DNA of 50,602 nucleotides from an uncultured Coriobacteriaceae bacterium (GTDB lineage Bacteria; Actinomycetota; Coriobacteriia; Coriobacteriales; Atopobiaceae), in assembly GCA_902779675.1 (NCBI GenBank), contig CACZCK010000019.1:1-50602 (forward strand), written 5' to 3'. Below are positions 24,819 to 32,351 of this stretch, one piece after another. The position numbers and the translations under genes were made by a program. The notes below the pieces were generated by a model. That model searched no databases and was not told the origin of the DNA. It worked only from the letters and a program-made list of their open reading frames with translations. How positions within the stretch are numbered: the stretch's first letter is position 1; every line of letters begins with the position of its first letter.

Positions 24819-25625
24819 TTAGGCCTGCCAGGTGCGGCCGTCGTTGCGGTCGTTGTGCGGACGATACGGGCCACGGTGCGACGCGTCGTTGTGGCCGTAG
24901 GAGCCACGTGAGTCGCGCTGGTCGCGGTCACGATCGCGGTCGTAGGGGCGACGCGAGTCGCGCTGGCCGCGGTCACGGTCCCTGTCGTAAGGGCGGCGGC
25001 TGTCGTGCTGATCTCGGTCAAAGCCCTTGCCGCGTCCCTTGCCGTGGGGTCCACGCCCGTCGCGATCGCGTCCATCGCGTCCGTCGCGGCTACGGCCATC
25101 GCGGTCACGCTGCGGGCCATGCGGGCCGCGCGGGCCCTGGTGCGGGTCGATGCCCATCTCCTCGAGCTTCTGCTCGAGCGAGGCGGTGACCTTGGTAGTG
25201 AGGGCCTCGAGCTGCGTCTGCTCCTCCTCGCTCAGGCAGTCGAGCGCGTCGGCGCGCTGCGACATCTGCTCGGGGGAGGGGGCGGCCTCGGCGCCCTGCT
25301 CGGTGAGGCGCACCACCGTCACGCGGCCGTCTTCGGCCGACTTCTCGCGCGTCACGAAGCCCTTCTCCTCGAGCTTGGCGAGCAGCTCGGAGAGGGACTG
25401 CTGACGCATGTCGAGAAGGTAGGAGAGCTCGCGCTGGGTGGTCTCGGGCTTGGCCTTGAGCAGGGCGAGCACACGACCTTGGCCGCGCGTCGGGTCGCCC
25501 ATGGCGCCGTGGCGCTGGGCCTGTGCCTCGTAGTAGCGATGGATGAGCATGCCCATGCGTCCGACCTTGCGGGCGAGCGGCATCTCTCCGTTGTGGCGGT
25601 TCTCGTTGTTGGTGTCTTGGGCCAT
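24819..25625 (-). CDS. MarR-family regulator with a long Arg/Asp-rich C-terminal tail
   Basis: The first 160 residues are a MarR winged helix: GMLIHRYYEAQAQRHG, then TTQRELSYLLDMRQQSLSEL as the recognition helix and GFVTREKSAEDGRVTVVRLT as the wing. The remaining 105 residues are low-complexity and built from tandem units like DSRRPYDRDRDR, rich in Arg, Asp, Gly and His. Such a tail is absent from ordinary MarR proteins (about 140-160 residues) and is probably disordered. The tail's DNA is a matching imperfect repeat at about 24895-25020. Two palindromic sites upstream suggest autoregulation. ATG 25625 follows GGAGGAACC. The target genes beyond its own are unknown. Confidence 0.8.
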   Translation of the reverse strand: MAQDTNNENRHNGEMPLARKVGRMGMLIHRYYEAQAQRHGAMGDPTRGQGRVLALLKAKPETTQRELSYLLDMRQQSLSELLAKLEEKGFVTREKSAEDGRVTVVRLTEQGAEAAPSPEQMSQRADALDCLSEEEQTQLEALTTKVTASLEQKLEEMGIDPHQGPRGPHGPQRDRDGRSRDGRDGRDRDGRGPHGKGRGKGFDRDQHDSRRPYDRDRDRGQRDSRRPYDRDRDRDQRDSRGSYGHNDASHRGPYRPHNDRNDGRTWQA

Positions 25626-25674
25626 GGGGTGGTTCCTCCGTTACGTTTGGCTCATGCTGACGATTGCAAGAATA

Positions 25675-25744
25675 ACAGGTACCTGTGTAATTATGCGTGT
25701 TCCGTCACGAGTCCATAGCACCTCCATATAACACAGGTACCTGT
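25675..25744. promoter_or_regulatory. Twin palindromic operators upstream of the MarR gene
   Basis: The perfect 12-base palindrome ACAGGTACCTGT occurs at 25675-25686 and 25733-25744, 58 bases apart. On the minus strand a CATAAT sits beside the first copy and could be the MarR gene's -10 element. On the plus strand TATAAAT adjoins the second copy. Binding by the MarR dimer is inferred from position and symmetry. Confidence 0.6.
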
Positions 25745-25898
25745 ATAAATTGTTGTCCACGCAGGGGGTGGCGCGCAAGGAATACTCCCTCCTGCGCGGG
25801 CACTCCCTCGTGCGCGAACGGCACCTTTGCACCTCATTAGCGCTATGATGGTCTTTGTTGTCTAAAAGCAGTCGCACAAGTGCGCCAAGCAAGGAGAT
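25745..25898. other. Intergenic region before asnS
   Basis: No gene is seen. GC-rich, imperfectly palindromic sequence around 25760-25815 (GCAAGGAATACTCCC and GCGCGGGCACTCCC) resembles a degenerate member of the intergenic palindromes described elsewhere. AAGGAG precedes the asnS start. Confidence 0.35.
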
Positions 25899-27308
25899 AT
25901 GCCCGTGGACCGCATGAGAATCGCCCAGCTGTATGCCGACGCGCAGGAGCTGGGAGGCCAGACGATCACCGTAGCCGGATGGGTCAAGTCCATCCGCGAC
26001 ATGAAGAACTTTGGCTTCGTCACGCTCAACGACGGCAGCTGCTTCAAGGACCTGCAGGTGGTCATGAACCGCGAGACGCTCGACTCCTACGACGCCATTG
26101 CTGCGACTGGTGTGGGTGCCGCGCTCATCGTTCGCGGCACGCTCCAGCTTACGCCCGACCGTCCGCAGCCCTTCGAGCTGCAGGCGGAGCAGATTGACAT
26201 CGAGGGCCCGGTGGCAGAGGGCTACCCTATGCAGAAGAAGCGCACCACGGTGGAGTTCCTGCGCACCGTGCAGCACCTGCGCCCGCGCACCAACCTGTTC
26301 CGCGCGGTTTTCCGCATCCGCTCGGTGGCGGCCCACGCCATCCACTGCTTCTTCCAGGAGCGCGGCTTTGTGTACGTGCACACGCCGATCATCACCACTT
26401 CCGACGCCGAGGGCGCCGGCGAGATGTTCCGTGTGACCACGCTCGACGCGCAGAACCCGCCGCGCCTCGAGAACGGCGAGGTGGACTTTAGCCAGGACTT
26501 CTTTGGTCACGCCGCGAGCCTGACCGTCTCGGGCCAGCTTCAGGCCGAGAACTTTGCCCTGGCCTTTGGCGACGTCTACACCTTTGGCCCCACGTTCCGC
26601 GCCGAGAACTCCAACACCAAGCGCCATGCCGCCGAGTTCTGGATGATCGAGCCCGAGATTGCCTTCGCCGACCTCGAGGACGACATGAACCTGGCCGAGG
26701 ACATGCTCAAGTACGTGATCCGCACTGTCATGGACACGTGCCCCGACGAGCTGGCGATGCTCAACCGCTTTGTGGATAAGGGCCTGCTCGAGCGCCTGGA
26801 GCATGTCTCCACTGCCGACTTCTCGCGCGTCACCTACACCGACGCGATCAAGATTCTGGAGGACGCGCAGGCCAACGGCACCAAGTTCGACTACCCCGTG
26901 AGCTGGGGCTGCGACCTGCAGACCGAGCACGAGCGCTACCTCACCGAGAAGCACTTTGGCCAGCCGGTCTTTGTGACCGATTACCCGGCCCAGATCAAGG
27001 CCTTCTACATGCGTCTCAACGACGACGGCAAGACCGTGGCAGCTACCGACTGCTTGGTGCCGGGCATCGGCGAGATCATCGGCGGTTCGCAGCGCGAGGA
27101 GCGTCTGGACGTGCTGGAGCGCCGCATTGCGGAGCTGGGCATGGAGGCCGAGCAGTACCGCTACTACCTCGACCTGCGTCGCTACGGTGGCTGCCGCCAC
27201 GCCGGCTTTGGTCTGGGCTTCGAGCGTCTGGTGATGTACCTCACCGGCGTGAGCAACATCCGCGACGTGCTGCCGCATCCGCGCACCGTGGGCAACGCCG
27301 AGTTCTAA
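25899..27308 (+). CDS. asnS: Asparagine--tRNA ligase
   Basis: The 469-residue class II synthetase has an N-terminal OB-fold anticodon-binding domain ([20 protein letters not shown]). The class II motif 2 appears in [20 protein letters not shown] and motif 3 in [15 protein letters not shown]. It charges tRNA-Asn with asparagine in the cytoplasm. The Asn-type catalytic signature and length match bacterial AsnRS rather than AspRS. ATG 25899 has AAGGAG only two bases upstream. GTG 25905 would have a better spacing, so the first two residues are uncertain. A strong terminator follows and no operon partner is evident. Confidence 0.95.
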   Translation: MPVDRMRIAQLYADAQELGGQTITVAGWVKSIRDMKNFGFVTLNDGSCFKDLQVVMNRETLDSYDAIAATGVGAALIVRGTLQLTPDRPQPFELQAEQIDIEGPVAEGYPMQKKRTTVEFLRTVQHLRPRTNLFRAVFRIRSVAAHAIHCFFQERGFVYVHTPIITTSDAEGAGEMFRVTTLDAQNPPRLENGEVDFSQDFFGHAASLTVSGQLQAENFALAFGDVYTFGPTFRAENSNTKRHAAEFWMIEPEIAFADLEDDMNLAEDMLKYVIRTVMDTCPDELAMLNRFVDKGLLERLEHVSTADFSRVTYTDAIKILEDAQANGTKFDYPVSWGCDLQTEHERYLTEKHFGQPVFVTDYPAQIKAFYMRLNDDGKTVAATDCLVPGIGEIIGGSQREERLDVLERRIAELGMEAEQYRYYLDLRRYGGCRHAGFGLGFERLVMYLTGVSNIRDVLPHPRTVGNAEF

Positions 27309-27336
27309 GACGAGCGCCAACTTATGTCGCACCATT

Positions 27337-27370
27337 GGGGCGGAGGGGAATGATTCCCCTCCGCCCCTTT
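27337..27370 (+). terminator. Terminator of asnS
   Basis: A perfect 14-base-pair stem (GGGGCGGAGGGGAA at 27337-27350, TTCCCCTCCGCCCC at 27354-27367) is followed by TTT. Confidence 0.8.
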
Positions 27371-27428
27371 GCGTTACTATGCTGGGAAAAGAGGAGTATC
27401 CCTTCGCCACAAGAGAGAGGTGCCTGAG

Positions 27429-29096
27429 ATGACCACCCTGAACGACCTGGCCTGGTGGCAGAAGACCATCGCCTACGAGGTGTACCCCAAGAGCTTTCTG
27501 GACACCCGTGGCCAAGGGACGGGCACCCTTGCGGGCATCACCGCCAAGCTCGACTACCTGCGCTCCTTGGGCGTCGGTGCCATCTGGATCACGCCTTGCT
27601 ACCAGAGCCCCATGGTCGACAACGGCTACGACGTGCAGGACTACCGCCAGATCGATCCGTCGTTTGGCACGATGGCCGACATGGACGAGCTCATCGCCCA
27701 GGGCAACGAACGCGGCATCAAGGTGGTCATGGACCTGGTCTTTAACCACACCTCCGAGCAGTGCGCGTGGTTCGTGGAGTCGCGTAAGAGCCGCGAGGGC
27801 TCCTATGCCGACTGGTACATCTGGCGCGACCCGGCTCCCGACGGTGGCGCTCCTACCAATTGGCGCTCCATCTTTGGTGGCAGCGCATGGGAGTGGTGCG
27901 AGGAGCGCCAGCAGTACTACCTGCACACCTTTGCTCCGCAGCAGCCCGACCTCAACTGGGAGAACCCCGACGTGCGCCGTGCACTGATCGACATCGCCAA
28001 CTTCTGGGCCGACAAGGGCGTGGGCGGCTTCCGCATCGATGCCATCACCTACATCAAGAAGCCTGCCGTCTTTGCGGACGGCCCGGTCGACGGCGAGGAC
28101 GGCATGAGCGCGGTGCACGCCGCCACGGCCAACACCCCTGGCATCCTCGACTTCCTGCACGAGTTCAAGACTGCCGTGCGTGACGGCCGTGACATCTTTA
28201 TGGTGGGCGAGGCCAACGGCGTCGCAGCCAACGAGCTCGACCAGTGGGTGGGCGAGCGAGGCGTCTTTGACATGCTCTTTGAGTTCAGCCACACGCACGT
28301 GCCCATGGGAGCGGCGGAGGTCTGGTGCCGCCCGGCGCAGTGGCAGCTCACCGATCTCAAGCACGCCCTCACGGCCAGCCAGCAGGCCACGGCCGACCGC
28401 GGCTGGTATCCGATCTTCTTTGAGAACCACGACCAGCCGCGTTCCACAGTCAACTTCTTCCGCTGCGACGGAAGCGTGGCGGCCAAGGCCAAGGCATTGG
28501 GCACGGTGCTGCTCACGCTGCGCGGCACCCCCTTCGTCATGCAGGGACAGGAGCTGGGCTATGGCAACCGCGCCTGGAAGTCGATTGACGAGTTCGACGA
28601 CCTGCAAACGCGCTCGCAGTACGAGTTTGCGCTGGGCGAGGGCTTCTCGCCCGAGGAGGCGCTCGCGGCCTGCAACCGCTTTAGCCGCGACAACGCGCGC
28701 ACGCCCCTGCAGTGGGACGCGAGCGCCAACGCCGGGTTTACTGCGGGCACGCCGTGGCTGCCGGTTCACGACGACTACGCGACGGTCAACGTGGAGGCGG
28801 AGTCCGCCGACCCCGACTCGCCGCTCTCGTGGTACCGCTGTCTGGCCGAGCTGCGTGCCCGTCACAGCGAGCTGATCTGTGGTAGCTACGAGGAGCTCAT
28901 GGCCACCGACGAGCAGGTGTACGCCTATCGTCGTCAGGGCGAGGGGTCCGCTGCCGTGGTGCTGGCCAACCTTTCCGGTGAGGCCGCAACGTATGATTCG
29001 ACGCTGGTCGAGGGCATGGAGCTGCTGGCTGGTACCCATGGCCCAACCGAGCTCGGTACCCTGCGTCCGCTCGAGGCAGTGGTCTTCGGCGCGTAG
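27429..29096 (+). CDS. GH13 alpha-glucosidase (oligo-1,6-glucosidase type)
   Basis: The 555-residue enzyme begins WWQKTIAYEVYPKSFLDTRG and has the GH13 landmarks. These are DLVFNHTSEQ, the nucleophile D204 in GGFRIDAI, the acid/base E261 in GEANG and the transition-state aspartate D335 in FENHDQPR. It matches the oligo-1,6-glucosidase/alpha-glucosidase/trehalose-6-phosphate hydrolase subgroup, acting on short alpha-glucosides in the cytoplasm. No signal peptide is present. The substrate between isomaltose-type sugars and trehalose 6-phosphate cannot be separated here. ATG 27429 follows GAGAGAGG. An in-frame upstream extension to 27369 lacks a ribosome-binding site. No PTS or ABC genes adjoin it. 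Confidence 0.9.
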   Translation: MTTLNDLAWWQKTIAYEVYPKSFLDTRGQGTGTLAGITAKLDYLRSLGVGAIWITPCYQSPMVDNGYDVQDYRQIDPSFGTMADMDELIAQGNERGIKVVMDLVFNHTSEQCAWFVESRKSREGSYADWYIWRDPAPDGGAPTNWRSIFGGSAWEWCEERQQYYLHTFAPQQPDLNWENPDVRRALIDIANFWADKGVGGFRIDAITYIKKPAVFADGPVDGEDGMSAVHAATANTPGILDFLHEFKTAVRDGRDIFMVGEANGVAANELDQWVGERGVFDMLFEFSHTHVPMGAAEVWCRPAQWQLTDLKHALTASQQATADRGWYPIFFENHDQPRSTVNFFRCDGSVAAKAKALGTVLLTLRGTPFVMQGQELGYGNRAWKSIDEFDDLQTRSQYEFALGEGFSPEEALAACNRFSRDNARTPLQWDASANAGFTAGTPWLPVHDDYATVNVEAESADPDSPLSWYRCLAELRARHSELICGSYEELMATDEQVYAYRRQGEGSAAVVLANLSGEAATYDSTLVEGMELLAGTHGPTELGTLRPLEAVVFGA

Positions 29097-29100
29097 CCTG

Positions 29101-29127
29101 TACCGAAAGGGACTACCCCTTTTGGTA
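29101..29127 (+). terminator. First terminator after the alpha-glucosidase, AAAGGG palindrome family
   Basis: TACCGAAAGGG (29101-29111) pairs with CCCTTTTGGTA (ending 29127) with one wobble. It has the AAAGGG...CCCTTT core seen at 22459 and 24713. Confidence 0.6.
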
Positions 29128-29157
29128 CGGCTCACGGCGGACATCTCCCTTTATTCA

Positions 29158-29187
29158 AAGGCGCGGTCCCATACGGGGCCGCGCCTT
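29158..29187. terminator. Second terminator between converging genes
   Basis: AAGGCGCGGTCCC (29158-29170) pairs with GGGGCCGCGCCTT (29175-29187) around the loop ATAC, with one wobble. It serves the alpha-glucosidase and the converging membrane-protein gene. Confidence 0.7.
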
Positions 29188-29216
29188 ACATGTGAAGCGG
29201 GAAGTCCGTCGGGCGG

Positions 29217-30077
29217 CTACGCTGCCTTGTCGAGCTCCGCGTCGTCGGTGGTCTCGGCATCCGTCTCGGCGGTCGCCTCGTCGTCAGTGCTGGCGAGGTC
29301 CTTGAGCACGTCGGAGCCACTCTCGTTGGCGCAGAACTTGCAGGCACGGGTGCGGCCAGCCTCGAAGGCTGCCTGCACGTCGCCCTGATAGATGTCAGGC
29401 GAGTTGACGATGGCCTGGCAGTCGGGGTTGAGGTGGTACACGTGGCCGTAGGGCGTCCAGTACACGGTGCCGTCGCCCAGCGCGATGGCGGTCTCCTCGG
29501 CCTCGGCCAGATCCTCGGCGGACACCGGGTGGAAGTCGATGGAGGAGCCCATGCCAATGGCCAGTGCGATGGCCGCGGCCACGGCGCCGATCTTCTTTGC
29601 CTGCGGGTCGGCGTCCTCGTCGATGAGGATCAGGATCAGCACGGGCAGGAAGGCAACAGCCGAAAGGATCGCACCCAGCTGGCTCTTGAGGAAGAACGTC
29701 ACCTTGTTGGCCTCGGAGGGCGGGTCGATGTGGTTGGCCTGCTTCCAGAGCTGACCTGCCACCACTACGCAGATCAGGTCGAGCACGATGAAGGCCACCA
29801 GGCAGATGGTGGCGCTGAAGGGGATGTTGGTGATGGTGCCGTTGAACACCAGCCACGCCAGCACCTCGAACACGATGGCCAGCACCCACAGGGCGATGGC
29901 GATGGGACGGCGCTTGCCCGGGTCGCCCTTGGCGGTGACCTTGTGCACGCGCACTTCCTTGGCCACGTCGTCGGCGTCGGTCACGACGGTGGACTTGGCC
30001 ACCTCCTCGCCGGTCTTGGCGTCGATGAAGTGACGCTCTACGGGGCGCCTGCGCTTCTTGCCAGTTTCTTCAGCCAT
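29217..30077 (-). CDS. Multi-pass membrane protein with a C-terminal cysteine motif
   Basis: The 286-residue protein has a basic N-terminus (KKRRRPVERHFIDAKTGEE). Four hydrophobic helices follow (from about IAIALWVLAIVFEVLAWLVF to AVAAAIALAIGMG). A soluble C-terminal domain has HVYHLNPDCQAIVNS and RTRACKFC, which looks like a small metal-binding fold with H, C and CxxC. Similar H-x-DC...CxxC modules occur on secreted nucleases and membrane proteins. It ends in an Asp/Glu/Thr-rich tail. It lies 24 bases after the GIDE-like gene on the same strand, and so is probably the third gene of the PspA operon. AGAAAGG precedes ATG 30077. Function unknown. Confidence 0.6.
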   Translation of the reverse strand: MAEETGKKRRRPVERHFIDAKTGEEVAKSTVVTDADDVAKEVRVHKVTAKGDPGKRRPIAIALWVLAIVFEVLAWLVFNGTITNIPFSATICLVAFIVLDLICVVVAGQLWKQANHIDPPSEANKVTFFLKSQLGAILSAVAFLPVLILILIDEDADPQAKKIGAVAAAIALAIGMGSSIDFHPVSAEDLAEAEETAIALGDGTVYWTPYGHVYHLNPDCQAIVNSPDIYQGDVQAAFEAGRTRACKFCANESGSDVLKDLASTDDEATAETDAETTDDAELDKAA

Positions 30078-30101
30078 GGTGCGGAGCCTTTCTCTGCGTT
30101 G

Positions 30102-31337
30102 CTATTGGGACTCGATGACCGAGAGGACCTCGGATTCGGGCTTGGTGGCAAAGTACGAGGTGGGGTAGTCCTTGGCCAGCGAGCGGCTCATATAGACGTC
30201 GGTGCCGCTGCGGTAGATCTCGCCGATGCAGTAGATGGGGCTGCCCAGGGGCACCACGTTCTCCACGAGGCGATAGCCGCGGAAGGTGTCCTGCGCGGTG
30301 GTGTAGCCCTGTGCGGCCTGCTGCTGCGCCGTGTTCATGGAGTTGAGCAGCGTGCCCAGGGTCATGCCCAGCAGCACGTCGCTGGCATCGGTGCTGTGGG
30401 GCCGGTGGTAGCCGTAGCCAGGGCCGCCGCCCATGACCCACGGGCCGCCACCATAGCCGCCCATGAAGTCGCCCAGATGCTGGGGCGGACGGTTGCCGTA
30501 CCCCACGTGGATGGAGACCTGCGGCCTGCCCTGCGGCGACCTGCCGCCCTGAGGCCTGGAGCCCTTGCGCTCGGAGAACATCACGTTGCGACCGCGGGGA
30601 TCGCCGTCGGCGCTGGTAAGGCTGCCGCCGCCCGCGAGTGCGTAGGCGGGCTGCAGACCGGGGCGCCAGTCAAAGGCGCGGCGCACGCTATCGAGGGCGC
30701 CGAGCAGGACGTTGGCCCCGCGTGCCACGCTGTGGGCCACCATGGCATAGGCACCGCTGGTGCTGCTGCGTGCCGAGGAGGCGTTCTGCTGGAAGGCCTT
30801 GGCAAAGTCGGAGTTGGGGCCCTCGACGTGGTTGGTGGAGTTGACCAGGATCACGTTGTTGCCAAACGACTCGATGTCAACGTAGATGGGCGTGTCGCAG
30901 GACGCGTCGGTAAAGAAGAACGGATCAATCGAGTGCTCGTGGGCCACGAGGGTCTCCTGCTGGCCGCCACCGTAGGTGGCGTCGAGGCGGTAGCACTTGA
31001 TGTCGTAGTAGGCCACCTGCCTGCGGCTATAGGGAGCCGTGACGCCACCGGAGGCCATGGACTTGCCCACCAGCTCGCAGTAGTGGCGGTAGTTGCTGCT
31101 GGTCGTGCCAAGGTCGTCCAGAATGGCGACGGCGTCGAACACCTGCGAGGTCTTGGTGGCCTTGATGTCCTCTGCCATCTGGTTCTTGGCCACCGCCTGG
31201 GGCTTGGCAGCCGACATGGTCGGGGTCTGGCTCGTGGTCTTGGCGCTTCTCGCGCGCCTCATGATGCCAAAGAAGGTCATGAGCACGATGGCAAGGAAGA
31301 TCAGCATGAAGAAGCTGTCGTCAAAGTAATAAATCAT
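30102..31337 (-). CDS. Membrane protein with a GIDE-like domain
   Basis: The 411-residue protein starts with one transmembrane helix (FFMLIFLAIVLMTFFGIM). A soluble domain (about residues 75-200) with VAYYDIKCYRL and TPIYVDIESFG follows. The middle is Gly/Pro/Arg-rich and probably disordered (GYGGGPWVMGGGPGYGYH). The C-terminal segment FRGYRLVENVVPLGSPIYCI is typical of the GIDE/BAM domain found in MUL1-type E3 proteins and in bacterial membrane proteins near PspA. The split of the GIDE elements across the Gly-rich insert is unusual. It sits between PspA and a four-helix membrane protein. A role in membrane stress sensing is inferred from those neighbours. Confidence 0.6.
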   Translation of the reverse strand: MIYYFDDSFFMLIFLAIVLMTFFGIMRRARSAKTTSQTPTMSAAKPQAVAKNQMAEDIKATKTSQVFDAVAILDDLGTTSSNYRHYCELVGKSMASGGVTAPYSRRQVAYYDIKCYRLDATYGGGQQETLVAHEHSIDPFFFTDASCDTPIYVDIESFGNNVILVNSTNHVEGPNSDFAKAFQQNASSARSSTSGAYAMVAHSVARGANVLLGALDSVRRAFDWRPGLQPAYALAGGGSLTSADGDPRGRNVMFSERKGSRPQGGRSPQGRPQVSIHVGYGNRPPQHLGDFMGGYGGGPWVMGGGPGYGYHRPHSTDASDVLLGMTLGTLLNSMNTAQQQAAQGYTTAQDTFRGYRLVENVVPLGSPIYCIGEIYRSGTDVYMSRSLAKDYPTSYFATKPESEVLSVIESQ

Positions 31338-31414
31338 GGTGCTCCGTCAGCCGTGGGGGACATAGGTGACGGGCCCGGCGCAAGGCCGAGCCCGAAGTTG
31401 GTGCGAGAGTGGTA

Positions 31415-32080
31415 CTAGAGACCCAGCTCGGCCTTGAGGCGCTCGAGCTCGCTGTCGATGGCGGCGTTGTGAGCCATCTGGGCAAACTGCTTCTCGGCGT
31501 CGACCTCGGCGCTGTTGATGTCGGTGTAGGCCTCGGCCACGGACTCCTTCTCCACGATCTTGCGCTCGAGCTTGTCGAGCTTGGCGAAGGCGGAGTCGAT
31601 GTTGGTGGTGTTGATGGTGGTGGCAACGCCCTGGGCGGCGTCGGCCATCTTGGAGCGGGCAATCAGGATCTGCTGGCGGGCGCGGGCCTCGTCGAGCTTC
31701 ATCTTGAGGGTGGTGACCTGGTCCTTCATCTTGTTGACGTTGGCCGTGATCTCGTCGTAGGACTTTTGCAGCGGCTCGATGGAGGCGTCGACGTTGACCT
31801 TGCATTCCAGGGCCTTGCGGGCGAGCTCCTCGTTGCCGGCCTTGAGGGCGAGCTTGGCCTTGTCGTTCCAGTCGGCAGACTTGGCCATGGCGTCGGCGAG
31901 CTCCTTGGCAGCCATCTTCTGGGAGCCCATGGCCTGGCCGAGAGCCTGGGTGGCCTCGTCCACGTCCTGCTCGATCTCGATGATGAGCTGCTTGACCATC
32001 TTCTCGGGATCCTCGGCCTTGTCGATCATGTCGTTGATGTTGGCCTTCAGGATGTCGGCGATGCGTGCGAAGATTGCCAT
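31415..32080 (-). CDS. pspA: PspA/IM30-family membrane-stress protein
   Basis: The 221-residue product is almost wholly helical. It begins MAIFARIADILKANINDMID, then EDPEKMVKQLIIEIEQDVDE, the amphipathic anchor and first coiled-coil of PspA/IM30. It continues with long heptad repeats (AKLALKAGNEELARKALECK) and ends in KAELGL. PspA forms ESCRT-III-like rods on the inner membrane face and protects against envelope leaks. ATG 32080 with GAGAGGAACC was chosen over an in-frame start at 32119. It is the first gene of a minus-strand group with the GIDE-like and four-helix membrane proteins. The classic PspBC and PspF partners are absent. Confidence 0.85.
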   Translation of the reverse strand: MAIFARIADILKANINDMIDKAEDPEKMVKQLIIEIEQDVDEATQALGQAMGSQKMAAKELADAMAKSADWNDKAKLALKAGNEELARKALECKVNVDASIEPLQKSYDEITANVNKMKDQVTTLKMKLDEARARQQILIARSKMADAAQGVATTINTTNIDSAFAKLDKLERKIVEKESVAEAYTDINSAEVDAEKQFAQMAHNAAIDSELERLKAELGL

Positions 32081-32351
32081 GGTGGTTCCTCTCTTCCCAT
32101 TTTGCCACCTGCGGGCCATGAGTTTGCGGACCAGCGAGGCGGCACGCTAGTGTTAGAGGAAACATAGCATAGGACCCGTGTGAGCCGCGGCTTGTGGGCG
32201 GTATAGACCTCATCTTTTTACGGCAGCGGTAGCGCGACGACGGACGCTGGCCAAATGTGGCAGCGTAGGGCTGTACCTGCAGGAACGTGGGTGAGAGGGG
32301 AGATGCCCCTGGTAGTTCGAGGCGGGTCTTGGCCCCTCCCACCATGGTGCG
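32081..32351 (-). promoter_or_regulatory. Upstream region of the pspA operon
   Basis: No gene is seen. TATGCTATG on the minus strand near 32160-32170 is a possible -10 region for pspA. No clear terminator for the SEC-C gene ending at 32352 was found. Confidence 0.3.

Noticed and set aside
25641..29144. A 1167-codon minus-strand open frame.
   Set aside because: It mirrors asnS and the alpha-glucosidase. Composition and lack of motifs mark it as antisense shadow.
29433..31418. A 661-codon plus-strand open frame.
   Set aside because: It is opposite two credible membrane-protein genes and is Gly/His/Val-rich without motifs.
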